Of a stretch of DNA of 64,000 bases, positions 26,382 to 34,948 are shown in pieces. The notes beneath the pieces were generated by a model. The model saw nothing but the letters and a program-made list of their open reading frames with translations. It was not told the DNA's origin and searched no databases. Made by a program: the position numbers and the translations under genes. How positions within the stretch are numbered: the stretch's first letter is position 1; each line of letters opens with the position of its first letter. Source of the stretch: JAAXHV01 sp965207165 (GTDB taxonomy: Bacteria > Pseudomonadota > Gammaproteobacteria > Eutrophobiales > Eutrophobiaceae); NCBI GenBank assembly GCA_965207165.1, contig OZ242265.1, forward strand, positions 1,550,001-1,614,000, given 5' to 3'.

Positions 26382-26990
26382 ATGTCGTCAATCGCATCTG
26401 ACACACGGTTAAATCAACCAGACGGGGGAATTCACCGCACTCCGGGCGAAATCGGAATCTGGGTGTTCATCTTTGGCGATTTACTGGTTTTTTCACTATT
26501 TTTCGCCGTATTTCTGTTTTACAGGCGTGTTGACGTTGAGTTGTTCAACGCTTCCCAGGCGCAGCTCAACCAGGTATTTGGCCTGATCAATACGGTTCTG
26601 CTTTTGAGCAGTTCCTGGCTGGTGGCAACCGCAGTGCATAGCGCCCGCTCAGGAGTCGAAAAGACGCCTCCGGTCATGCTCCTGATGGCGCTTGGATGCG
26701 GCGTGGTTTTTATCATTAACAAGGCCTTTGAGTACGGTGAAAAAATACAGGCGGGCATTACTGTCAATACCAACGATTTTTTTATGTATTTCTTTATTTT
26801 CACCGGTGTCCATGCCTTTCACGTGCTGATCGGAATCGGAGTACTGGCCTATCTGACCAACTATAGCTGGTCACGACGCGGCTCGATGTCAACATCGGAC
26901 CTGCAGAATCTTGAGAGCGGCGGCATTTTCTGGCACCTGGTTGACCTGCTGTGGATTATCCTGTTTGCCTTGCTGTACCTGGTGAATTGA
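26382..26990 (+). CDS. Cytochrome c oxidase subunit III family protein (NorE-like)
   Basis: A 202-residue membrane protein with five hydrophobic spans. It starts with an ETP-like GEIGIWVFIFGDLLVF segment typical of subunit III and NorE, and contains FIFTGVHAFHVLIG with the conserved His pair. No subunit I or II gene is present, so it is not part of a local oxidase operon. Its partner follows 4 nt later. Such NorE/NorF-type pairs have no settled biochemical role; in this regulon it may assist a membrane oxygenase or P450. Confidence 0.85.
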   Translation: MSSIASDTRLNQPDGGIHRTPGEIGIWVFIFGDLLVFSLFFAVFLFYRRVDVELFNASQAQLNQVFGLINTVLLLSSSWLVATAVHSARSGVEKTPPVMLLMALGCGVVFIINKAFEYGEKIQAGITVNTNDFFMYFFIFTGVHAFHVLIGIGVLAYLTNYSWSRRGSMSTSDLQNLESGGIFWHLVDLLWIILFALLYLVN

Positions 26991-26994
26991 CACC

Positions 26995-27267
26995 ATGAGA
27001 ACACTGATCGCAACTCGAATTTCCTTAATTCTTGCCCTGCTTGTCGGCGCCACATTGCTGTCCTGGTTTCTGGACCAGGGACAGGGGTCGAGTAGTTCTC
27101 AATACGCCAGTATTGCTATCCTTATCATTGCTTTTGTCAAAGTCCGCTTCGTGATTACGGAATTCATGGAGGCCAGGATCGCGCCATTACCCCTCAAATT
27201 ACTTGCCGACGGCTGGTGCGTGTCAGTTTGCACCCTGTTAATCGCACTGTTACTCATTGCAGCCTGA
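26995..27267 (+). CDS. Cytochrome c oxidase subunit IV-like membrane protein (NorF-like)
   Basis: A 90-residue protein with three predicted transmembrane helices and the family-typical KVRFVITEFMEAR loop. It follows the subunit III-like gene by 4 nt and precedes the enoyl-CoA hydratase by 37 nt, in one plus-strand transcript. It is too short for anything but a small accessory subunit. Confidence 0.8.
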   Translation: MRTLIATRISLILALLVGATLLSWFLDQGQGSSSSQYASIAILIIAFVKVRFVITEFMEARIAPLPLKLLADGWCVSVCTLLIALLLIAA

Positions 27268-27304
27268 CCCTTGATTTCTACCGAAAAGCCCTCAACGGAG
27301 GCCA

Positions 27305-28099
27305 ATGGCAACAACCGGCGTACTAGACATCAAAACCAATACAAAGGGTATCCGGACGATCACCATGAACCGTCCCGAGGTGCACAACGCTTTCGACGAT
27401 AACCAGGTACAGCGCCTGATCCAGGCTTTTGAGACTGCTGCAACGGATAATAATGTTCGGGTAGTGGTGCTGGCCGGCGCCGGCAAGAGCTTTTCTGCAG
27501 GAGGCGATATCGACTATATGCGCCGCATGGGAGAAAACAGTTACGAGCAAAATCTCGCAGACGGCGGTCAGCTGGCGCAACTGATGAAGTCCCTGAATAA
27601 CCTGCCTAAGCCTACCATTGCCCGGGTTCAGGGCGCAACCATGGGCGGCGGTGTCGGCCTGGTGTGCTGCTGCGACTACGCGATCGGCTCCCCTCGCGCC
27701 AGGTTTGCAACCAGTGAGGTAAAACTGGGTGTTCTTCCCGCTACTATCGCTCCCTACGTGGTTGCCACGATTGGCGAGAAGGCCGCGCGGCGTATGTTCA
27801 TGAGCGGGCAGCCCGTGTCGGGCGAGCAAGCCGTGGCCCTGGGCATCTTGAGCGACGTGGTTCCTGAAGAGAAACTGGACAGCGCCGTGGAGGCGCTGGC
27901 GGATACCCTGGTGAAAAACGGTCCCGATGCCGTGCGCCTGGCCAAGCAACTGACCTTTGATGTGTCCCACCGCCCGGTTTCCGAAGAGCTGATCGCCGCT
28001 ACCGTGCGGCTGATTGCCGATGTACGTGATTCCGATGAGGGTCGGGAGGGTCTCAATGCCTTCCTGCAAAAACGCCCACCCAACTGGACTGAAGAGTAA
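27305..28099 (+). CDS. Enoyl-CoA hydratase/isomerase (crotonase) family protein
   Basis: A 264-residue crotonase-fold protein. The oxyanion-hole segments are GAGKSFSAGGDIDYM and the later GATMGGGVGLVCCCDYA; a Glu in SEVKLGVLPA occupies the usual catalytic region. GGAGG lies 4 nt before the ATG, the strongest ribosome-binding site in this operon. It may hydrate or isomerise an unsaturated acyl-CoA. The CCC run in the active-site helix is unusual. Confidence 0.9.
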   Translation: MATTGVLDIKTNTKGIRTITMNRPEVHNAFDDNQVQRLIQAFETAATDNNVRVVVLAGAGKSFSAGGDIDYMRRMGENSYEQNLADGGQLAQLMKSLNNLPKPTIARVQGATMGGGVGLVCCCDYAIGSPRARFATSEVKLGVLPATIAPYVVATIGEKAARRMFMSGQPVSGEQAVALGILSDVVPEEKLDSAVEALADTLVKNGPDAVRLAKQLTFDVSHRPVSEELIAATVRLIADVRDSDEGREGLNAFLQKRPPNWTEE

Positions 28100-28102
28100 A
28101 CG

Positions 28103-29473
28103 ATGACTAACAACAGGATTGTCCGCGTAGCCAACGCCCAGGGCTTCTGGGGAGACAGCTTGCTGGGTCCGATCCGCCTGGTGGAAGAAGGCCCGGTTGA
28201 CTATCTCACCTTCGACTACCTGGCCGAGATCACCATGAGCATCATGCAAAAGCAAAAGATGCGCAAACCTGAAACCGGTTACGCCCTGGACTTCATCCTC
28301 ATGCTCCAGAAAATTCTGCCCGCCTGTAAGGAAAAAGGCATCAAAATCATAGCAAACGCCGGCGGTGTCAACCCGAAGGCCTGTCTGGCAGCCAGCAAAA
28401 AGGTTTTTGGAGACCTGGGCATTACCGGCATGAAAATAGCGATAGTTGAAGGCGATGACATTATGGATCGCCTTGATGAGATTACGGCCGGCAATGAGAA
28501 TCTGCAGAACATGGAAACTGGCGAGGATATCTCGACCATCCGTGACAAGATCACCAGCGCCAACGTCTACATCGGCGCCGGACCGATTGTTGAAGCACTG
28601 CAGGCCGGTGCGGATATTGTGATTACCGGTCGCGCCAGTGACCCCTCCGTGGTGGTGGCCCCCCTTGTATACGAATTCGGCTGGTCCATGGAAGATTACG
28701 ATAAAATTGCCTCTGCCACGGTCATGGGTCACATTGTCGAGTGTGGACCTCAATGTACCGGCGGTAATTACGCGGGCTGGCGTCAGGTTAAAGACTTTGC
28801 CCGCATCGGTTATCCTGTCGCCGAAGCCAGTGCGGACGGCAGCTTCGTGATTACCAAGCATGACAACACCGGTGGCCTTGTAACTGTGGAAACCGTCACC
28901 TCGCAGATACTCTACGAACTGGGTGATCCAAAAAATTATCTGGGGCCTGACTGTGTTGCCGATTTCACCACGATTAATATCAGCCAGCAGGGTGAAAACC
29001 GTGTTGCCTTCTCCGGTATCAGGGGCGGTCCGCCCACACCAACCTACAAGGTGTCTGTTTCTCACTCCAAAGGTTACAAAATCCTCGGCACCCTTTGCAT
29101 TGCGGGACCTGATGCAGTGGAAAAAGCCAATATCATTGCCGACATGATATTCCAGCGTATGGAAATGTACGGCTACCGCATTCCTGAGGAGGATCGCTTC
29201 GTCGAATTGTTTGGCACGAACGTATTATATAAAGGAATGGTTGAAAACAATGACCAGCCTCTTGAGCTGTTGTTACGTATTGGCGCAAAAGGCGATGACC
29301 CCAAGGCGCTCAATACGCTGGGTACGGAAATCGCACCGGCTGTCACATCTGGTCCTCCCGGCGTGACCGGCATAGCGGCCGGCCGTCCCAGGGCCACCGA
29401 AGTGATAGGGTACTGGCCGGCATTGATCGACAAGTCCCTCATCAATACCAGCTTTGTAGTTGAGGAAGTTTAA
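28103..29473 (+). CDS. AtuA-like (DUF1446) acyclic-terpene-utilisation family protein, main domain
   Basis: A 456-residue protein of the AtuA/DUF1446 family, seen in the start (VRVANAQGFWGDS), IIANAGGVNPKACL and ITGRASDPSVVVAPL. AtuA is required for citronellol/geraniol use in pseudomonads, but its reaction is not established. It starts 3 nt after the hydratase and ends 1 nt before the small protein at 29475, which matches the C-terminal domain of longer AtuA proteins. No geranyl-CoA carboxylase (AtuC/AtuF) is present in the window, so true citronellol catabolism is not implied. Confidence 0.88.
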   Translation: MTNNRIVRVANAQGFWGDSLLGPIRLVEEGPVDYLTFDYLAEITMSIMQKQKMRKPETGYALDFILMLQKILPACKEKGIKIIANAGGVNPKACLAASKKVFGDLGITGMKIAIVEGDDIMDRLDEITAGNENLQNMETGEDISTIRDKITSANVYIGAGPIVEALQAGADIVITGRASDPSVVVAPLVYEFGWSMEDYDKIASATVMGHIVECGPQCTGGNYAGWRQVKDFARIGYPVAEASADGSFVITKHDNTGGLVTVETVTSQILYELGDPKNYLGPDCVADFTTINISQQGENRVAFSGIRGGPPTPTYKVSVSHSKGYKILGTLCIAGPDAVEKANIIADMIFQRMEMYGYRIPEEDRFVELFGTNVLYKGMVENNDQPLELLLRIGAKGDDPKALNTLGTEIAPAVTSGPPGVTGIAAGRPRATEVIGYWPALIDKSLINTSFVVEEV

Positions 29474-29474
29474 G

Positions 29475-29807
29475 ATGGCAAAAATACAACTGTTTGAAAT
29501 CGCCGTTGCCCGTTCAGGTGACAAAGGTGACGCCAGTAATGTCGGCGTTATGGCAAAAACACCCGAACTTTACCAATTTCTGGAACAACAACTCACTGCC
29601 GCTGTAGTCAAGGGTTTCTTCAGGGAAATCTGTCATGGCGCTGTCACTCGCTACGAGCTTCCCAATCTTCAGTCGCTTAACTTTATCCTGGAAAATTCCC
29701 TGGGCGGCGGCGGCACGGAAACCCTGATCACGGACGCCCAGGGCAAGGTGCACGGCCTGGGTTTACTGCACCTGGAACTGGATGTGCCGGACGACCTCCT
29801 CAGTTAG
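29475..29807 (+). CDS. AtuA C-terminal-domain-like small protein
   Basis: A 110-residue protein beginning MAKIQLFEIAVARSGDKGD, the hallmark of the C-terminal domain that in many relatives is fused to DUF1446. The ATG comes right after the upstream stop, so the pair is translationally coupled and probably forms one complex. The split is clean (no frameshift remnant visible), indicating a two-gene architecture rather than a broken gene. Confidence 0.85.
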   Translation: MAKIQLFEIAVARSGDKGDASNVGVMAKTPELYQFLEQQLTAAVVKGFFREICHGAVTRYELPNLQSLNFILENSLGGGGTETLITDAQGKVHGLGLLHLELDVPDDLLS

Positions 29808-29878
29808 GCAATTGATCTCTCTGGATATACACCGCATCAATTGCATCTGTGTTGGCGACTTGACAGGGGCCTGACAAG

Positions 29879-31183
29879 ATGGGCGGTAAACAGGACATAG
29901 CCGTCATTGGAGCAGGTATGGCAGGGTTGTCTGCCGCCTGGCATTTGCAGAACGCAGGATTTACAACAACCGTATTCGAAAAAAATTCTGAGGTCGGCGG
30001 TAGGACCATTTCCATAAAAAAAGACGGCTATATCATGGACCCCGGCGCTATCACCCTGTCGCCTGCCTATAAAGAGACACTGCAACTCCTCCATGAAACT
30101 GGCGCCGGTGCAATGAGCGTTCATACCCAACCCGTACTGGCAATCGCCAGAGACGAAATATTGCACCATATCGATCTGTCGAAAATTGTTTCATCCGGAC
30201 TGAAGACAGGATTTTTATCGTTGGGAGCAAAGCTGAAACTTTTTAGAATACTGCCAACCTTGCTCCGCTACTGGTCAAAATGCGACTTCGAAGATATGGC
30301 ACAGCTCGAGGTGTTGGATATGGAGAATTGTGAATCGTTCGCCATTCGGAAACTGGGCAAGGAAATACACGATTACCTGGTTGATCCTGTCATTCGCATG
30401 AACATGTTTTCTTCCACGAAAACGTCTTCCGCCGTTGATATCATCTGGCTGATGAAGATGTTCAGTGGTGCAGAGTTCGTGCAGATAAAAGGCGGGATGG
30501 GCGCCTTATCTGAAAACATTGCTGCTCAACTTGGCGACATTCGACTGAATGCCCGCGTTGAAAAAATTGAGATGATACATAACCAGGTCGTCCTGCAAGT
30601 GGATGGTGAAGCCCACAACTTTGACGCCGCCGTCATCGCGATCCCCCCGGAACTGGCGCTGAATATCGCCCCATGGATGTCAGGCCGACAACGCAAATGG
30701 TTTGATAAGATAAAGGGCGTCCCCAGCTTGACCGTCCATGTTGGCCTGAAGTCCCGGCCAGACAGTCCTGCATCCCTGGTAATGGTGCCCGGCATTGAAG
30801 CAAAAGACGTACTGGGCATTGTCCTTGAGCATAACAAATGTCCTGGTCGCGCACCTGAGGGCAAAGGCTTAATCGCTCTTCATATGACGGGAGAATGGGC
30901 TGAAACACAGCAGGATCTGGACGATTTGCAGGTGGCGCATAACGCACTTGATACCGTCAAGCCGTTTATGGGTGACCTTAAAGACCAGGTAGAGATGGTC
31001 AACCTCCATAATTGGGAATACGTTGACCACGAGCGTTATGTCGGGGTGTACAAATCATTAACAAAAGCCCGGCCTGAATTCATGGATGGGAGGGTGACTT
31101 TCGCCGGTGAATTCATTTCTGCCGGTATTGAAGGCGCGGTAATTTGCGGCAGGCGTTGTGCCGAGGCCCTGACGAGAGAATAG
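29879..31183 (+). CDS. FAD-dependent amine-oxidase-like oxidoreductase
   Basis: A 434-residue flavoprotein of the NAD(P)-binding/protoporphyrinogen-oxidase-like group. The dinucleotide-binding motif is VIGAGMAGLSAAWHL at residues 8-22, followed by FEKNSEVGGRT. The C-terminal FAD-contacting segment is FAGEFISAGIEGAVICGR. It could desaturate or dehydrogenate a ring (as phytoene desaturases or 3-ketosteroid enzymes do). It is in the same direction as its neighbours with a 71-nt gap upstream. Confidence 0.85.
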   Translation: MGGKQDIAVIGAGMAGLSAAWHLQNAGFTTTVFEKNSEVGGRTISIKKDGYIMDPGAITLSPAYKETLQLLHETGAGAMSVHTQPVLAIARDEILHHIDLSKIVSSGLKTGFLSLGAKLKLFRILPTLLRYWSKCDFEDMAQLEVLDMENCESFAIRKLGKEIHDYLVDPVIRMNMFSSTKTSSAVDIIWLMKMFSGAEFVQIKGGMGALSENIAAQLGDIRLNARVEKIEMIHNQVVLQVDGEAHNFDAAVIAIPPELALNIAPWMSGRQRKWFDKIKGVPSLTVHVGLKSRPDSPASLVMVPGIEAKDVLGIVLEHNKCPGRAPEGKGLIALHMTGEWAETQQDLDDLQVAHNALDTVKPFMGDLKDQVEMVNLHNWEYVDHERYVGVYKSLTKARPEFMDGRVTFAGEFISAGIEGAVICGRRCAEALTRE

Positions 31184-31195
31184 GCAACACCCATT

Positions 31196-32653
31196 ATGGA
31201 AAAACGAATTATGCATTACCTGAATTCAGTGGCTGATATCTTGCAGCGGGTTGCTGCATCAGGAGAACTCACCGGGGAACACGCTGAGGACTTGATGATT
31301 GCCCGACGTTTGCTTGACATCCTGAAAATCGAGACAGAAATCGCGCCGGAGGCCGCTACCAGGTATTTCGATGCAGTCGGTCGCCTGCTATCGGAAGGCA
31401 ATCTGATTTTGCATGAAGGTGTAGATCACATCGTTGAGCAACTGAAAGACCTGAGCGGTAACCAAGACATGCAACAACTTGATACCTTTGTGACTTTGGT
31501 AGCAAAGCTGCAGTCGGAGTTGAACAAGGGTAGCACAACAAAGACAGACGCTGTGAAACATTCCCTGATAAACGCCGACACCGGCTACGCCAAAGCGCTA
31601 TTTACTGCTGGATTGACGTTACCGCAGGATTCAGGAGAAATCAGCAACACTCGCGCCTCAAATCAGAAAAACTATGATGAAGGCGCCTTGCTGGCTTTCA
31701 TCCTGGATCGGTTTCCGGATAACGAGGGAGTTGAAATAGAACACAGTGGGTTCATATCAGGCGGGCAGTCCAAACTCACTCTGAGAATTGAACTATCGGA
31801 TGTAACGACACTACCCCGGCGAATTATTCTACGCAGTGATGCCAGCGGCAGGTTCAGTGGGGCCAGTGTGGTAGATGAATACCGCTTACAAACTATTCTT
31901 TTTGATAAAAATGTGAATGTCCCCAAACCCCTCGCACTGGAAGAGTCCGGAACAGTTTTTGGCACACCTTTCATGCTTTCAGAGAGTGTAACCGGGGAAT
32001 CAATCGGCCACATGTTCAAAATGCCGGCGCAAGAGTCTACGGCTCTTGCTGACGTTGCAAGCAACCTGGCAACTATACATAAAATAGCGCCCGGGGAATT
32101 TGGCGAGTCAATCGATAATGCCCGGGGGAAAACCAGCGATAAAGTCCTGTTCTGGCTCGGTCTGGCTGAGCGGGATTTTCGGGCCACCGATGTGAAATCC
32201 GCCACGTTTGAACTTGCGCTCCACTGGCTGAGAAAAAATGCAGGCCTGAGTGATCTAGCGCCAAGGACACTGGTACATGGTGACTACGGACTTAACAATA
32301 TCTTGATAAAAAACAGTCAGGTCATGGCGATCCTGGACTGGGAGTTTGCTCATATCGGCAACCCCGCCTATGACCTGGGTTACTTCTACTTCATGGCGCA
32401 GGCGCTGGGCTCCTGGGCGTTATTCCTCGAAGCTTACGAAAACACTGGTGCACCGCTGCCGGATGAAGACCAGATTAACTACAATATTCTCCTGGCGGCT
32501 ACCCGGGTGGGAGTACAATGCTGCCAGGTGCATAGCGCCTTTAACGCCGGCGTGGTGAGTGGCCCGGAGGCAGCCCGGGTTGTCTCACACCAATATGTCA
32601 ATGAATCAATTTTTCGAATTTCGGAATTGATGGAACGGATACATCACTCCTGA
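31196..32653 (+). CDS. Aminoglycoside-phosphotransferase-like kinase (APH family), copy 2
   Basis: A 485-residue protein, paralogue of that at 1594-2931. The catalytic loop is LVHGDYGLNNIL and the metal loop ILDWEFAHIGNPAYDLGY. The first 150 residues form a helical extension with the same character as in copy 1. The start at 31196 is 12 nt after the flavoprotein stop; an ATG at 31211 is possible. A 4-hydroxyacyl-CoA kinase role like LvaA is inferred from the acyl-CoA dehydrogenase context. Confidence 0.85.
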   Translation: MEKRIMHYLNSVADILQRVAASGELTGEHAEDLMIARRLLDILKIETEIAPEAATRYFDAVGRLLSEGNLILHEGVDHIVEQLKDLSGNQDMQQLDTFVTLVAKLQSELNKGSTTKTDAVKHSLINADTGYAKALFTAGLTLPQDSGEISNTRASNQKNYDEGALLAFILDRFPDNEGVEIEHSGFISGGQSKLTLRIELSDVTTLPRRIILRSDASGRFSGASVVDEYRLQTILFDKNVNVPKPLALEESGTVFGTPFMLSESVTGESIGHMFKMPAQESTALADVASNLATIHKIAPGEFGESIDNARGKTSDKVLFWLGLAERDFRATDVKSATFELALHWLRKNAGLSDLAPRTLVHGDYGLNNILIKNSQVMAILDWEFAHIGNPAYDLGYFYFMAQALGSWALFLEAYENTGAPLPDEDQINYNILLAATRVGVQCCQVHSAFNAGVVSGPEAARVVSHQYVNESIFRISELMERIHHS

Positions 32654-32701
32654 TTACACAAACCACAAAGCAAGACGGGCATTTTCAAGGAGCATACATC
32701 G

Positions 32702-33685
32702 ATGGTAACTACAAATGACGACATGCCTCATCCAGTCCCGCCAAGCGCCTATCTGCGCTACAAGGAGAACTGGTTGTTTCTGATCTTTGATAAAGAGAAC
32801 GATATCTTTGGCGCCATACACGTTGTTAGCGAACCTATATTTGAGCGCATAAGCTTTGCCTGCAATTTAAGTATCCAGAGCAAGCTGTTCAAGCACGGGA
32901 GACAGATTCCTTTCCCTGATGACTTCGCATTTTCCAGTGAACTAAGAGATGGGTATTTGACTGTCCGGTTCATCAAGGCCCACGAACAAATTGACCTTTC
33001 GCTGCAAAATGACGACCTTGTGCTGGAGGTCAGTTTTTTAAAACGTGGACCCTTGTTCAATTTTGATGATTATGATTCGGCGAACCCGGATAAAGTGCTA
33101 TTGAAAGAAGTCATGGGCATTGCCACCAATCAACAACATGTGCACCAGCAACAGGGTATGCAGGTGCGCGGAAAACTCTCGTTAAACACCAATGGAGCGG
33201 CAACCCGGGATTTTGACATTGATGCGCTTGGTTATCGCGACCATTCTCGCAGCATTCGCTCGGACAACCTGGTGCTCAGGCATATATGGACCGGTTTGCA
33301 TTTTCCAAAACATATTTTTGGTGTCATGACGGTAACCAGCTCGCTTCGGCCCAATCTGCCGACCCTCTGTGGCTATGTATTTGATGAACGGCAGGGACTG
33401 CGGGCACTTGGAGATATAGAGTTTGAAGGAAAGGGAGAGGGACCGGATAATCAACCGGCGAATGTTGAATTTCGTTTAACAGACATCTACGGCGAAACTT
33501 TTTCGCTGTCTGCGGATTTGCAAAATCGTTTTGCCAGTGTACCCCTGCAATCAGAAAAGCCGGGGCCGACACCGTTTGTCTATGGCATCGTCGAAAATTT
33601 CGCCCCTTTGAAGCTGCATGATACGGGTGAAGAGGGTATCGGCCTGGTTGAGATCGGAAAGAGGGTGCCTAAAGACCAGATATGA
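32702..33685 (+). CDS. Conserved hypothetical protein, beta-rich (DUF7064/DUF7065-like)
   Basis: A 327-residue soluble protein without signal peptide. Its composition and the YLRYKENWLFLIFDKE, GYRDHSRSIR and HIWTGLHFP segments recall a beta-sandwich, lipocalin-like family seen beside APH-like kinases and steroid or terpenoid catabolic genes. No catalytic motif is visible. AAGGAG lies upstream of the ATG. It is the last gene before the tRNA. Function unknown. Confidence 0.75.
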   Translation: MVTTNDDMPHPVPPSAYLRYKENWLFLIFDKENDIFGAIHVVSEPIFERISFACNLSIQSKLFKHGRQIPFPDDFAFSSELRDGYLTVRFIKAHEQIDLSLQNDDLVLEVSFLKRGPLFNFDDYDSANPDKVLLKEVMGIATNQQHVHQQQGMQVRGKLSLNTNGAATRDFDIDALGYRDHSRSIRSDNLVLRHIWTGLHFPKHIFGVMTVTSSLRPNLPTLCGYVFDERQGLRALGDIEFEGKGEGPDNQPANVEFRLTDIYGETFSLSADLQNRFASVPLQSEKPGPTPFVYGIVENFAPLKLHDTGEEGIGLVEIGKRVPKDQI

Positions 33686-33762
33686 ATTCACCTGTCCGAC
33701 ATCCTGGTGGGAATTGAACATGCAACTCCCATGATGTTTGCGGGTAACGAAGTGATAAACGG

Positions 33763-33835
<73 letters not shown>

Positions 33836-33942
33836 ATTGAGCGGGATATTTTCTGTGATTCTGCCGATAACTTCAATAACTTTAGCCTTATCCTGCGCAT
33901 TGTTCTATATTGTTCCAAGGCAACTTTTTCAGGAGATCGGCA

Positions 33943-34884
33943 TTGACCACCGGTTTTGTATTTGACGAGGTATTCCTGTCGCACCGGACCGGCGCCGGGC
34001 ATCCGGAGTGCGCGCAGCGCCTCAGCGCAACTATGGATCACCTCACTACCCTGCCCTTGTATGACAAGCTGAATTTCCTCGATGCGTTGCCGGCGCAACA
34101 GGAATTCATCGAGACCAGCCATTCCGCCGCCTACCTGGCCCGGGCCCGGCACACCTGCCTTGGCGGGAGCGCCTTTCTTGACAGTATGGACACCACGGTA
34201 AGCAAAGAATCCTTCGACATCGCCCTCAAGGCGGCCGGTGCGTCCATCGCGCTGGCGGATGGCGTGATCGACGGAGAAATCAGCAATGGTTTCGCGCTGG
34301 TGCGCCCGCCCGGGCACCATGCCGAGCATGAGCAGGCCATGGGGTTCTGCATCCTTAATAACGTGGCCATCCTGGCGCGCTACCTGCAGGCGCACCACGG
34401 CCTGGACAAGGTCATGATCCTGGACTGGGACGTGCACCACGGCAACGGCACGCAGCATACGTTCGAGGAAGACCCGTCGGTGCTGTTCGTCAGCACCCAC
34501 CAGTACCCGTTTTACCCCGGCACCGGCGCCTGGTCGGAGACGGGTATCGGCAAAGGCAGCGGCGCCACCGTGAACTGCCCGATGCCGGCGGGGAGCGGAG
34601 ATGAAGATTATGAAGCCGCCTTCATGGAAAAGATCCTGCCGGCGATAGACGAATTCAAGCCGGAATTCGTCATCATCTCCGCCGGGTTCGACGCCCACCG
34701 GGACGACCCTCTGGGCGACGTCAACCTCAGCACCGGGTTCTACGGCTGGATGACATCCAGGGTGATGGAGGCGGCGGACAAACACGCCGGGGGACGTATC
34801 GTTTCTGTGCTGGAAGGGGGCTATAACCTGGCGATGCTGCCGCTCTGTATCGAGGAGCACCTGAAAGTGCTTTCAACGGTGTAA
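33943..34884 (+). CDS. Histone-deacetylase-family (AcuC/HDAC-like) deacetylase
   Basis: A 313-residue zinc amidohydrolase. The zinc site reads DWDVHHGNGTQ (Asp and His ligands) and SAGFDAHRDDP (second Asp); the active-site His pair is in PPGHHAEHEQ. The start is TTG at 33943 with AGGAG 7 nt upstream, which beats the in-frame TTG at 33910. Bacterial members deacetylate polyamines or proteins. It stands alone, oriented away from the tRNA. Confidence 0.9.
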   Translation: MTTGFVFDEVFLSHRTGAGHPECAQRLSATMDHLTTLPLYDKLNFLDALPAQQEFIETSHSAAYLARARHTCLGGSAFLDSMDTTVSKESFDIALKAAGASIALADGVIDGEISNGFALVRPPGHHAEHEQAMGFCILNNVAILARYLQAHHGLDKVMILDWDVHHGNGTQHTFEEDPSVLFVSTHQYPFYPGTGAWSETGIGKGSGATVNCPMPAGSGDEDYEAAFMEKILPAIDEFKPEFVIISAGFDAHRDDPLGDVNLSTGFYGWMTSRVMEAADKHAGGRIVSVLEGGYNLAMLPLCIEEHLKVLSTV

Positions 34885-34891
34885 AATACGA

Positions 34892-34916
34892 GGGGACGGA
34901 TTTAAAATGCGTCCCC
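34892..34916. repeat. REP-like palindrome, copy 1
   Basis: GGGGACG and CGTCCCC arms flank ATTT-A-AAAT with one mismatched pair, 25 bp in all. The intergenic copy lies between the convergent deacetylase and MBL genes, so it may double as a transcript-end hairpin. Same family as the copies at 38442, 45731, 50294, 58269 and 62735. Confidence 0.75.
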
Positions 34917-34948
34917 ATATCTCCATTGCGTACCCGGCGTCCCCTCTT

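Noticed and set aside
27323..29065. Long open frame on the minus strand (580 codons)
   Set aside because: It is the antisense mirror of the enoyl-CoA hydratase and AtuA genes, which have clear family motifs.
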